The position numbers and the translations under genes were made by a program. A DNA stretch of 64,000 bases from Isoetes taiwanensis (taxonomy: Eukaryota; Streptophyta; Lycopodiopsida; Isoetales; Isoetaceae), in assembly GCA_021234155.1 (NCBI GenBank), contig JAJEKV010000001.1:579736-643735 (forward strand). Reading direction: 5' to 3'. The notes beneath the pieces are model-generated. The model saw only the letters and a program-made list of their open reading frames with translations. It did not search any database and was not told the origin of the DNA. Below are positions 1 through 10,740 of the stretch, in pieces (within the stretch, counting starts at the first letter, position 1; the number at the start of each line of letters is the position of its first letter).

Positions 1-414
1 AGAACCTCGAGACCCGCAGCAACACCACCAGCAACCTGCACAATCACCCAAAACCAAGGATAAACAGATGAACACCCTCCTGTCTCGGTTCCTCAGGTTT
101 CTAAAGTCAGCCAAATTTATTTTTTTTGTACCATTAGCATAGAAGTATAAAAAACACTCTAAAAGTAGAAGGAAAACCTTCAAAACAACAAGCTGCTCAA
201 ACTGATGAAAATATATTGTTTTTAATACAATACAAAATCTTAGTTTCAACCATTGCCAAAATACCCTCTCGCAATACGAAATGGATTGGGTAAACTTAAA
301 TGCTTAATAAAGAGACACATGTACTATTGAATATTTTGAGGTAGAAATAAGAAATTGCTACATTGGGAACTTTTTGCATTATCAAGCTTTATTGCTGAAA
401 CTGATTATTACAAG
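1..414. other. Unassigned AT-rich sequence
   Basis: No coding similarity, RNA gene or repeat was recognised here on either strand. The stretch is AT-rich and ends where the head of PolyPy copy 1 begins. Confidence 0.5.
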
Positions 415-2280
415 TAGTAATGGTGCCGGCGTTCTTTGGGCATAAGTTAATTTGTAAATGCTGGGATCGCGATTGAGAAAAGCCCTATCTTTCCCTTTCC
501 TTTTGCTCTATCCGCGTTTTCATTTTTTTTCTTATTTTCTCGTTTTTTTTTCTTTTCCTTTTTTTTTTTCTGCGTCTTTTTCCTCCATGTTTCCTTGTTT
601 TCCCATCCCTTTCCTTCCCCATTCCACATTTCACGATGCTTTTTTCCCTTCCCTTTGCTCCTTTCTCCACCTTTTCCCTCTTCTCTTTTTTCTTTGCCCT
701 TTTCCCTTCCCCTTTCTCTTTTTTATGCCTTCTCTTTCCCTTTTCCATGTCTTCGCTTTTTTCTCAACCTTTTTACTGCCGGCCCTTTTCCATGCCTATT
801 TCCCTTCTCTTTTCCTCCTTTTCCCACTCTTTTCCTCCTTTTTTTTTTTTTGTGTGCCCTTTTCCTTCCATTTTCTTTTTCTCCCTCGCGTTTTCCATGC
901 CCTTTTTACCTTCCCTTTTTCCATCTCCTCACCTTTTCCCTCTTTTCCTTTTTCCATGTTCCTTTTTTCTCTTCCCCTTTTTCCATTTTCCTCATTTTCC
1001 TTTTTAGTGCCTCTCTCTCTTTCCCCTTTTCCATTCTTTTCTTTTCTATTTCCCTTTTCCCATGCCCTTTTTACCCTTTTCTTCTTTCTATTTTCCACGT
1101 GCTTCCTTTTCCTCCTTTTCCACCCTTTTCCCTCTTCGTTGCAATTTTCCTTCTTCCAACCCTTCCTTTTTCTTTTTCTCTTTTCCTTTCCTCGTAATCC
1201 TTTTTTCCCTTCCCCCTCCATCCTCCTTTGCTTCCTTTTCCTTTTTCGTTTCCTTTTCGATGGATTTGGATTTTTTCTTTTCCAGTTTTCCTCCTTTAGT
1301 CGTCCCTTTTCCTGCACTTTTTCCCTTCCTTTCCTTTTCCTTTTCCTTTTCCCTTTTTATGCCTTTTTACATTTGTTTTTATTCTCCATTTCCTATACCA
1401 TTTTCCTCTTTTACCCTTTCTCTCCTTTACCCCTTTTTCTTTTCCCTTTTTTTCTTGCTTTTTCCCTTTCTTCACCATTTTCCTCTTCCCTTTTCTCCTC
1501 CTTGCCCTTCCCCTTCCCTTTCTCGTTTCCCTCTTTCTTTTTTCTTGTGACCTTTACCTAGGTTCCTTTCCCCTTTTTCCCTTTCCTTTTTCTTTCTTCT
1601 CACTTTCCCTTTTTTCTATGCCTTTTCTTTTCCCCTCTCCCCATCCTTTTCTTGTTCCCCTGTCCCTTCCCTTTTCCTCATTTTCCAGCCTTTCCTCTTC
1701 CCCTTTTTCTTGATTGCGTTTTTCCTTCCCTTTTCCCTCTTTTTCCCTTTTCCCTGCTGCCATTTTGTCCTTCCTTTTTCCTTTTTCCTCAATGCTTCTC
1801 TTTTTTCCCCTTTTCCCATGCTCCTTCCTTTTCCCATGCTTTTTTCTCCTCCCCTTTTCCATGCTTTTTTCTCCTTCATTTTCTCCTTTTTCAAAGCACT
1901 TTTCCTACTTTCCCTTTTTTTTTTCATGCCTTTCCGTTTTACCTTTTCCGCTTTATCTCTTCCTCCTTCCCTGGAGTGCCCTTTTCGGTTCCTTTCCTTT
2001 TAGGTTTTCATGCCTTTTTCTCTTCTCTTATCCCACCCTTTTCCCTTTTTCCTTTTCCTTTTACCCTTTTCCCTTTTCACCATGCCTTTTTTGCCCTTCA
2101 CATTCTCTCTATCCACTTCCCTTTCCTTTTCCTCCTTTTTCATTTACCTTTCCTTAAAGGATCGAAGCATGACCGAAATCCTTGATGTTGGTAAATTAGT
2201 GCAATAAATCCTAGGCCAGCCGGGATCATCGGGTTGATCTCGGCGAGCCCTACTTACGGTATAACATTATAATATAAGAT
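415..2280 (+). mobile_element. PolyPy element, copy 1
   Basis: The head (TAGTAATGGTGCCGGCG, then TTCTTTGGGCATAAG) is shared with the other copies. It is followed from about 485 to 2150 by almost uninterrupted pyrimidines on this strand. The few purines recur in the words CCATGCC and GTGCC, for example near 790, 895, 1050, 1620, 1840, 2010 and 2080, which suggests an old degenerate tandem unit. The tail ends in TATAACATTATAATATAAGAT, the same end as in copies 3, 4, 5 and 6. A 367-residue open frame (458-1561) is rich in Phe, Ser, Leu and Pro only because T and C dominate; I do not regard it as a gene. No terminal inverted repeats, transposase or reverse transcriptase were seen, so the mobilisation mechanism is unknown. 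Element status is inferred from the shared ends in unrelated flanks. Confidence 0.75.
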
Positions 2281-2574
2281 GGCAAATTTGTAATTATGGT
2301 TGAACTTATGTATACGAAGTTAGTATGTATGTTCTTATGAATTGTATGAGCAACGAGGTACAAGCTTCAGGGTTTAGGCTTTATCACATTGCTGGCACAC
2401 TGCTTAAGAGATTTGTACCTAAAATAACTGGGGTATCCACAAGTTAAATTTGGGCACAAATCTAAGAAAAGTCATAAAGGGTAACAACTTTGAGTGAGCA
2501 GTCTTAATCAAAGAGCCACATAAATAAATGCTCCTACTTATGCACGACAACGCCGAAGACAAGTTTACTAATCG

Positions 2575-2874
2575 TTGTTTGCTAACTATCTCCTACGAGT
2601 TGGAGATGGACTTGAAATGATGTTTTCCAACATTGGATTGGATGTAATATGTCTTCTGAAAGAGATTTGTGCCAAGTTGCAGGACCTAAATGACTTTCTA
2701 GCCATGGCATTCCCTGATATTTCAACAAATTACAGAAGTGTGTTCTATTGGGTGCAAAAGAGCAATTCTTACCCCCCCGTAAACTCTAAAGTACACCAAT
2801 TAACCAAGACATGCACTATTGTTGAAGTTGCACATATGGACGTTAAAAGTGGCGAAGCAATGCCAAGACATTAG
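2575..2874 (+). pseudogene. Helitron helicase (PIF1-like) fragment
   Basis: The 99-residue frame opens with FANYLLRVGDG. Later it carries AFPDIS and then VNSKVHQLTK. This order resembles the C-terminal part of the Helitron RepHel helicase, where a W/YLL-x-GDG motif is followed by a YPD motif and then by RAIL(A/T)P-x-N-x-x-V-x-x-hN. The RAILTP motif can be read one frame over at about 2757-2775, directly before a run of seven C, so an indel has shifted the frame there. Only this ~100-residue piece of a protein normally over 1000 residues long was found. No Rep HUH domain or Helitron terminus (5' TC, 3' CTRR hairpin) was identified, so it is a fossil. The family call comes from motif memory. 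Confidence 0.55.
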
Positions 2875-3339
2875 CAGAGCAGCGGCCAGAACACCACGTT
2901 AGTGCTTCTGGCTGCAATCTTTTCACGTCTGTGCTCCATCACGATACATAGGACTTTCTTCATATATATGATCTTCTGCGTAAATGCGAAATATAGCATA
3001 TGAGTTTATTAATCTTTATTTAGTGACTCTGATATACATGTTTTGGATATATATCACTTTTTTTATATCCTTCCGGCGAATCCGCCCCTTATCTCCAGTT
3101 TGGTCAACTTTTAGTTAGTCATAAGATAAAGAGGGGAAAATCGGGTGGTGGACCATTCTGTTGGTAGCATCTGCCGGATCTTGTTCATATAATCATTTGC
3201 AATATAGTAGGATTTTTATTTTGTTGTGCTGTAAGGGGGCAACAATCCTCATTTCAAGGGAATCGGCTAAAGAATGTTATTGTTTTTATGTATTGGGAGA
3301 GGGCATAATCCCCACTACTACCGTAGCTCAGGCTCCTTG
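2875..3339. other. Unassigned sequence
   Basis: No gene or clear repeat was recognised. Short open frames here match nothing I know. It may belong to the same decayed element as the helicase fragment, but nothing shows that. Confidence 0.4.
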
Positions 3340-3419
3340 CTAATCCCCTATTTCTTGCAAGAAGCTATGGCTAATCCCCTATTCCTTGCTAATCCCCTAT
3401 TCCTTGCAAGAAGCTATGA
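3340..3419 (+). repeat. Short tandem repeat, 31-bp unit with partial copy
   Basis: Three consecutive units begin CTAATCCCCTATT: a full 31-bp unit (3340-3370), a truncated 18-bp unit (3371-3388) and a second full unit (3389-3419). The full units share CTTGCAAGAAGCTATG at their ends. The pattern suggests slippage with loss of the last 13 bp in the middle copy. Confidence 0.85.
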
Positions 3420-3721
3420 CAGCAAGAGCCGTGACCACAAAAGCTTCAACAAAGTTCCTATAATATTAACTCAGGCCATCAAACAAAATTTGTGAGTTCT
3501 TTCTCCACCAGTCGACCTTTTATCATTCCATGGCTAAAGAAAAGATAATTCTTAGGTACGACTCGATGAAAATACACAGTATTCTTGCTGGAAAATAGCT
3601 TCGAGAAGGCATAGAGAGGGATTTTAATCTTTTAAAGTGTTTTGAACCTCAAATGTTCTGCATAAGTGAAACACGAAGTTGAAATTTGGATAGCAATCTT
3701 ACAATGCTTCAATGGACTTGT

Positions 3722-3738
3722 TTGGGTTCGATTCCCAA
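3722..3738 (+). other. tRNA T-arm-like hairpin (possible tRNA or SINE relic)
   Basis: TTGGG, TTCGATT and CCCAA form a perfect 5-bp stem with a 7-base loop containing GGTTCGATTCC, the form of an RNA polymerase III B box. No convincing A box, D arm or anticodon arm was found in the preceding 80 bases, so this is at most a relic or a chance match. Confidence 0.25.
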
Positions 3739-3843
3739 AAGGCTTTCTTAAAATAATAAGAGCAATGCTGACAATAAAGATCAATAAGGAAATAAATAAT
3801 AATAAATAAGGTTTTTGTTGTTATCGTTAAAAATATATGTTGT

Positions 3844-3991
3844 TTTGTAAATGTAAAAGAACAAATTTTTTTTTCTGCAAAAACAACACCTACTAAAAAA
3901 AAATTGCGTGTCTATTTTGATTTGTAAATGTAAAAAGAACAAGTTATTCAAAAACAACACCTACTTAAAAAAAAATGGTGTGTCTATTTTT
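3844..3991 (+). repeat. Two-copy tandem repeat, period 77 bp
   Basis: TTTGTAAATGTAAAA starts at 3844 and again at 3921. Both units go on through AAAAACAACACCTACT, an A-run and TGTGTCTATTTT or a close variant. They differ mainly in homopolymer length. Confidence 0.85.
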
Positions 3992-5394
3992 CTAATAACT
4001 ATATATTGTATTAGGAAAACATTTGAAAACAACAATTAATTTTTAAACAATACATGTGATTTTCTTAAACATTATGTATCTTTTTTGTGGGAAAACAATG
4101 TCAAATTCAAAAAACTATAAGTATAGAAAAAAAAAAGCAACACATAGAAAATGGAAAAAGAACCGTCTTTTCTAATTTTTCCACGTACACTAATATTCAA
4201 ACCTACATGTGTTAGTTATAAGACAAACAACCCATGGCTCCTCTAAAAAACAACAATCAAGAAAAAACCACACGTTGACAAAAATTCGCTAAAAACAATG
4301 TAAAAAAAAGGACACGTTGACCAAAAAAACAAAAAAGTGCCAGAAAAATCATGGTGCTCCATGAAGGGGCAAACCTCGATTACCTTGACACCCTGAATAC
4401 GCACAAGATGGCAGAAAAGGGAATTTGCTATCTCAAGGACATGCAGTGGAGGATGAAGATAGAAATGGAAGGCTTGGTCCCTGATAGAAAGCCACTCTAG
4501 GGAATGAAGCGGGGCAATTTATGTCGATTCTCAAAGAAGTGGATATGTTACGAGGTATAGTGGCGAGAAATGAAAAATGGTTATTAAAAAGGGATGTGAG
4601 AGGAGCTGCAAGTAAAGGGCTATAATGTCAAAGAGTTCTACTCTGACGTTGCTAAATAGAGGCACCTCTTAAAGTCGACAAGAGGTGCTTACCTTATCTA
4701 GTAAAAGGCTGGAACATGGTGCTCAAAAAGATCAGGCATTTTTACGTGGTTTTGCATGGCGGGGATGGAATAGCGCTTCCATTAGCGGGCTCAAATAAAG
4801 GAAAACATTGTGAGACCACTTGCCCTTTTTCTTTGTAGAAGGAGGAAGACCACAACATATGTTTTCGTCGCCCGATTGTGGAGTTTTGGCGGTCGCGTAA
4901 TACCTATCTAGGCATGGGCGTTGAAGCGTTGCGATGGCGGGATACTTGATATTGAACATATATCTAAGCTCAAGAGGTCCTTGGTAGCCACATTGCTTTA
5001 TGAGGAGTATGGAGACCACCGGATGTGAAGTAGTCATGGGAAATGGCCAGATTGACTCTGAAGAATATCTAGGAATTTCAACTTTAGCATTATCACTTGT
5101 AGGAGTTGCTCATAGAAGAAAGTATGGGACCAACATGACAAGGAGTTTGAGTCGTGGGAAAAGACTTTGGTAATGCGCATAGTCTTCTCCGCGATGGCGG
5201 ATGGATAGTTGAGTTATGATCAATCAGCATGTCTGTTCACAAAGGGACTATATATTTTCTTAAAAGGGGTGGTCCAACTCCTCTATTATGCATTCTTGAT
5301 ACATCGATCCATTAAAGGGACATTTTACCTTTATTACCTATTATAAAATAAAATATCTGCAATAAAAAAAGCGGGGGAGAGAGAAGGGAGATGA
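3992..5394. other. Unassigned sequence
   Basis: AT-rich with A-runs up to about 4350, then more balanced in composition. Short open frames on both strands (for example 4732-5037 on the minus strand) match nothing I recognise. No RNA gene was seen. Confidence 0.4.
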
Positions 5395-5523
5395 TGTCGA
5401 GCTATGCCTATCTGGTAGTATCACGCTTTCTTGCTCTCTTTGTACTTAGGTCCCATAGGCGGTTAGTCTCCGGAAGTGAATGATAAAATCATATTCTATT
5501 CTACATTCTATTCTATTCTATTG
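5395..5523 (+). mobile_element. LINE 3' end with (ATTCT)n tail
   Basis: The stretch from about 5450 (GGTCCCATAGGCGG, TTAGTCTCCG, then an AT-rich spacer) runs into a 33-bp ATTCT microsatellite at 5491-5523. The same order (GGATCCCATGACC, TTGGTCTCCGTGG, AT spacer, ATTCT tail) occurs at 61878-61953, where it follows a LINE-like C-terminal reading frame. I infer that both are 3' ends of one LINE family with an ATTCT tail. No coding part is recognisable upstream here, so this copy is probably strongly 5'-truncated. Confidence 0.55.
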
Positions 5524-7529
5524 GAAGAGGAAAAGAGAAGCGGGACTTATCAAGAACGACATAAAGGGAGACAATACTAAATTAAAGATAGAAAAGGGAA
5601 TGCTCTTTCTATTGTTAGAGGCGTAAGAGAGATATCCATGCATTCTCATGCAATGAAACTTCTAGTGACTAGCAAAGAAGATTGAGAGGATAGTGATCAC
5701 ATTGAATCCAGATGGCCCAATGATGATTCTAGAAGTGATGATGATTCCGGTTAATTGATGCACCTTTGTACAATACAACAAATAAGCATGCAATATCTTT
5801 TGTGTTAGCATAAGTTTTTTCCCATGCTAATTCATGTTTTTTCTTTGAGATAATCCACGAAGCGATGCCTCGTTAACTACGATGCTCTTGTGCAATTCTT
5901 CCTACATGTAAGCATGGAATTTTGCTTTGTTTGTTAGCATGATTGTAAATCTTGAATTTTGTTTTTATTGTAGATAATCATGGCGATGATGTCTCGATTA
6001 ACTCCCGATGCACCTCTTTGTGCGAGTTCTTGTCTTATTGATGCATCTCTTATAAAGTTTCAAAATTGATTCATGTTCTTTACTTCAGAAAATCATGATA
6101 TACATGTTGAGCAATATGCAAAGACTCCTAAACTAGTTTCGTTTCATCAGAGACCTTGTGAATCTAGCCATTCAGATGATGAACTACTAGTTTAGATTCA
6201 TATTATTTTACATTGTATTATTCATGCGGTATATGTACATGCCAGTTTGCCGGTGCTCATGAAATTACGCCTTTGAAAATGAAGAATTTCGAAATAAGTA
6301 TTTCTAGTCCAAGTAAGCTCCTTTTAGTTTAGCTATCCCTGCTCATGAAGTTCACATGCAATATATTTGAAATGCTTCTTTGTAGCATTGTAAGATGTTC
6401 CTATTAGATAATAGACCATCAGTCTTAATAGGGTAAGTAAGTGCTAGGCATTAGAGGTAATTTGAGATCTCCTTTTGTCCCCATAAGAATCCTCGATAGA
6501 GATGATGCTCTACATCAAAGCTGCAATCAATGCGGCATTAACAACTTCATTAACATTAGTTTTTCCCTATAACTTTTTGATCTACTCGCTTAGAAAATGT
6601 TGCGGCGTTTGTTGCATTGAATCTTGAGAATGAAAAGATCTTTCCAAGTGATATATGGTTATGATGTATTTTATTACAAAATATATGTGTTAACCTTAAA
6701 AATATGGTTTTTGCTCTTTTCTTATATATTTACATCCCAAAAGATATAACAATGGGTTGTCATTAGAAAGATCTTGAGAGCGAATCCGTGCCACAAATAG
6801 TGTTGAATCGAGGAGTTTTGATCAAAGTTATAGTAGAAAATGACAAAGTTAGTTAGAGCTGCATTAATTCTGCTATACCACATATCTTGGAATAAAATAC
6901 CAAGACTCTTCTCTTATTGGATAGTTTTAAAAGGCGATGTGGCTTTTAAGCATCCCTTAATAAGGACAAAATGGGATCTCAAATTATCTTTAGATGGTGT
7001 AAATGTTAGGGTTGCTTGCATAGTTTAGGAGGTATAAGTTTGAAGCTAAGGCTTCGGCTCCGGGTTGTTAATGCTTCATTAAATGGATTGATTATGAAAG
7101 CGGCTGTTTTGAGTATTAGAGAACGTATAAGCTACATGGAAGTACAAGCATGGCATGAATGGGATGTTTGAATACATGCTAGATGTGATAGGACATGGCA
7201 ATTATTTGATGGTATTTGTGCATACACCTTCTACATTCTTTGAGTATGGTGCTTTATGGATAGTTATTAGGTTACGGATCATAAATTAGATTGGTAGTAG
7301 GAAGGCTTTTCACCACCCGATCATGGTTGTTTTATGATGTTGTACAAAGCATTTGGACTTTTAGGTCGGAGTGTTCTCCAGATGCTATAATAGAATACAT
7401 GGTATGCTTTGGACAAGATTATATGTTGTTGGATGTTATTGATTGGATTTCTAGGCCTTAGAACAATTAACTGGTCTAGGTGCTTAGGTTGTAATAGGTA
7501 GATAGCTGTTGGCTAGATAGATATGGTCT
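5524..7529. other. Unassigned AT-rich sequence with a diverged internal repeat
   Basis: No gene was recognised. A diverged direct repeat lies at 5849-5905 and 5973-6034. Each unit begins GATAATC and contains GATG, then CTCG, TTAACT and a CTCTTGTGC-like segment, about 124 bp apart. The 62-residue frame at 6840-7028 matches nothing I know. The right end may be the 5' part of the LINE whose ORF1 follows. Confidence 0.4.
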
Positions 7530-8533
7530 ATGCTAGTTAGTGGCATATTAGTGCAACAGGTTCGTGTTGCTACTACTATTGATGTGCTGATTCAAAATAA
7601 TAAGAAGGATCTCAGTAACCTCCTGTATCATGTCGGAGACTCGGTTGTCATGTTGAAGTTTCTTATCAGCCTAAAATGTGTAAGAATACTCTTCAAGCGT
7701 CTGGGTACAATGTGGTTGAGATTGATCATGATTTGCACAAGAAATATATTGGTAATTTGATGTCGTTTAGTGTGGTTGGTCAATATACTAGAGCATTTCT
7801 TGATATTAGGAACCTTAGTTATTGGTTGACTGGCCATTTTCAGAGAATAGGTATCGAACTTTAACGATGTTGGATAGAAAGTTCTTCTTGATTGTTTTTG
7901 ATAATGCTGATGTTGTTGAGAGCAACTAGTGGCACATGGTGTGGATCCAATATGGAGTGATCAGATTTTGTATCAGCCCTTCTCGCCCGGATTTTCTCCT
8001 AGTACGGCTCATGCTCTAATTAAGATGCCATGTTGGGTTTCTATTCCTAATCTTCCTCCTGATCTCTTGGTGCCGGAGTTTCTTATCAATATTGTTAATG
8101 GCCTGGGTAGTGATTTAGCCCATTCTATTGTTGATGGAGCTAAAATTTATGTCTCTCCTCCTTCTGGTCGTGGTCTTCCTGATTGTGTGGTTGTGAAAAG
8201 TGGCCCTATCTTTTGAAGTATGCCTTGCAATTGCTCAATAGTCCGCAGCTTATTGACTTGTTTCCTCAACTTGCTCTATTTGCAAATTTTCGTGGCAAGA
8301 GAGATCGCCATGCAATGGTCCCTTCTTCTTCTATGCCTCCTACTTCTATTGTGTCCCCTTTACCTTTTTTGTCCTTGACCAATGCTCACGATACCTGTTT
8401 TGCTATTCCATGCTTTGCTAAAACCTCTATACATGCGGAAGGTGTGCATACTCCCACTTTTGATGAGGATGTTAGGGTCAAATTACATAAGATCCGAGGA
8501 GATGCAAGAGCTGACGAAAATGTTGCATCATGA
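7530..8533 (+). pseudogene. LINE ORF1 (DUF4283-type gag-like) remnant
   Basis: Three successive frames together look like the N-terminal domain of plant L1-type LINE ORF1 proteins. The first part (7676-7864) contains DIRNLSYWLTGHFQRIG, near the family's F-x-x-x-x-W-x-L-x-x-x-P pattern. After a shift, the frame at 7929-8216 reads DPIWSDQILYQPFSPGF, followed by PCWVSIPNLPPDLL and INIVNGLG. This corresponds to the hallmark W-x-(PF-x-P-x-F)...(VW-x-x-LPNLP)...(h-x-x-hG-x-x-LG) order of DUF4283 proteins. A third frame continues to about 8533 without a visible zinc knuckle. At least two frameshifts and an in-frame stop near 7927 break the reading frame. The domain would bind RNA in the LINE particle. 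Assignment is from motif memory. Confidence 0.6.
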
Positions 8534-9399
8534 AAATGCCAGAGGGATGGCAAAATGTGAAGATTGGAAAGAGTTGCATGCAAATAGGCTGATCAACATG
8601 CCTCCAATGTCATGAATGAGTCTGAAACTTTGCATGGAAGGTTGGAGGCGGAGGAAGCTCCCTTGCAGTGCCGAGCAAAATAATGTTGAAGAGGGAGGGA
8701 GAGGGGATAGGTAGGAGAGCTCTCCCTCACCGTCTTAAGCTCCTAAAACAATAGAAGGGTGGAATAGAGAGGGAGGCTCCCCTTGCCAGAATTCGAGACG
8801 GCCTTAGGAGTTGTGAAGTGGTGCAAAGGTTCGAGCGAGAATAATGATTATGCACTACCACGATTGGCCCGGCAAGGGATTGATGGTGATCAGTCCCTTC
8901 CGCGTGGTGTAATGGTTGGATAGGAATTAAAGCCGAGCTTATGAAGACATGATAGAGGATACTTTAGCATGCTTGTGCGGTACTTTGCTAGTAAGATTTA
9001 TGTAAGCTCAAATCTTATGGATAGTTCCGTAATAGATCATTATGCTTAACTCTTATTCAATGATGTGGTTGGTTATCATAGACCTACTGAACTTATTTTA
9101 AGCAATTACGAAATTACTTGGAGGATGATGAGTTCAAAGTTGGTTATGTCGGTTTAGTCTCGGGGCCTTCTCACCTCATAGGAGCATGTATGGGATTGGC
9201 CATGACCCGGCCAATGCTCAATGGTTTCAAATTCAGCTTGCATCTTGGACAACGATATGATATTCTAGGGTTAAGCGTGAATGACACATTAGCAAGACAT
9301 CTATGAAGAATCGCCACCAAGAACTTCCACTTGGATGAATTAAACATCCATTTAAGACCATACCGCCATTTGAAGAGGAAGCGGTGAAGGAAACCACTT
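8534..9399. other. Unassigned sequence
   Basis: No gene was recognised. This is where ORF2 of the upstream + strand LINE would be expected, but no endonuclease or reverse transcriptase motif is visible. A 62-residue frame at 9118-9306 matches nothing I know. Confidence 0.35.
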
Positions 9400-10153
9400 G
9401 TTAGGAGAAAAGAATATCGATGTCAATCAATAGCTTATACCGCGAGTTCACAAGTTTGCACTCCTTAAACTCCTCATGACAAACCCATATCAAAATATCT
9501 TCTTGGTGTGGTAGAATAGGCTATAGATAGTCAATAACGTTTTGCCAAGAGCTCCTATTCCATCGCCTCCTTAAAAACTTAAGCGAAATGCCTCCATATG
9601 GCAATGGTGGCACGAGCCATACCATCTTTGCAATTGTTAAAATTCCTACCAATTTCTAACCTCGTTTAGTCAATGAATGCACTATACAACAAAGTGGTGC
9701 ATTATGCGCCGAGGGATCACCAATAGATTTTCAGGCACCAAGCGGTTGGTAGTGTGAAATAATGTTTTGGTAGTGTGGTAGAATCTAACAATCCTTTATA
9801 GGAGAAGCACATTATGATAAGAGCATGACATAGAATAGACCGCATGGAAGAACTGATTTAAGTGTGACTTTACCTAAAGGAATAAAGTGGGTAAGAGCTT
9901 GTGCAATAAATCATAACCCAGGAGAATCATCCTTATTCAGGAGAAGCCTCCAAATGAGTTTTGAGATCATAACCTTACCCTGCAAATGGATATCAATCAT
10001 GCCCAAACCTCCAGCAAACTTAGGTTTTATACACTTAGACCATGCAATCTTTACCACAGGCTCTGCTTCATTTCCACCCCAAATAAAGTTTCTGATAATA
10101 CCCACAATCTCCCAAAACTTTGATTCGAAAGCAAGAACGGCAGAAGCCATATA
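9400..10153 (-). pseudogene. LINE ORF2 C-terminal fragment (post-RT region)
   Basis: Read on the minus strand, 10153 to about 9905 gives FIWGG, then KIAWSKCIKPKFAGGLG and LIWRLLLN. This is the typical order just downstream of the reverse transcriptase in plant L1-like LINEs (FLWGG...KIAWVKW...P...GGLG...N-x-ALLAKWxWR). Further along (about 9600-9420) a frame reads PHQEDILIWVCHEEFKECKL, compatible with the region ahead of the zf-RVT domain, but with stops around it. The left LTR of copia A begins at 10154 and cuts the fragment off, so the RT core is not present beside it. This orientation is opposite to the ORF1 remnant at 7.5-8.5 kb, so they are two different insertions. Confidence 0.7.
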
Positions 10154-10740
10154 TGAAGATTTTACCAACCTCAATCTAGAAGTTCAATGATAAAGCAATT
10201 CAAAGTTTTCAATTAACTTCACACACTATGTAATACAGCATAAAGCTATTCAATCATTGAACCTTTGACATAAGCTCTTATTTTCATAAACAATGAATTC
10301 AAAATTGCATTAAGAACTTATGAAACATAACACAAGTAAATACTTTGAACTGAAACCCTTTTCGAACTTTAGGTCACAGATGCAAAAGAATCAACTGTAC
10401 ATCTTGTTTTTATAGAGCCGGATCCGGCCGCTCAGGCATGGTTCCGGCCTCTTAGGCTAGCGTGGTGATCTTCCCAGGCTCTTAGGGAGATTCTATATTT
10501 GAAATCCGGCTTGCCTCCATTAATCTGGTTTTCATACTTCAATGGTCTCGACCATTGCTTTAATAAATAAAAGAAGAACCATTAACCCTTAGGTTCAATG
10601 ATATTTAACCCATGTTCAACCATTGCACTTAACTTTCCCATATAATATAAGTTCCTTCACTGCTTCGGTATGGGAGAGTACGCCTTGAGGTAAATTGATC
10701 TTCAACATACATCTTCAACTGTGTGATTACCTGAATTTGC
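10154..10740 (-). repeat. Copia A 3' LTR (left)
   Basis: The 587-bp sequence matches 15892-16476 along its length: both start TGAAGATTTT on the plus strand and share long runs such as GAACCTTTGACATAAGCTC and CATTAACCCTTAGGTTCAAT. They diverge most around 10370-10480. The inner edge here (ATTTGC) differs from the TTTACA of the other LTR, so the terminal dinucleotide is mutated or misread. RNase H reads into this LTR, as is common in copia elements. Confidence 0.9.

Noticed and set aside
458-1561. 367-residue open frame rich in Phe, Ser, Leu and Pro (and similar frames at 12374-13519, 26345-28025, 40230-41357, 44691-45617, 59897-60692 and 62770-63924)
   Set aside because: T/C-only DNA rarely forms stop codons, so long frames arise in all three phases. 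They have no domain, no conserved frame between copies and no fixed start.
3650-3745. Possible complete tRNA gene around the T-arm-like hairpin
   Set aside because: No acceptor stem, D arm or anticodon arm could be paired with it. Kept only as a low-confidence T-arm-like site.
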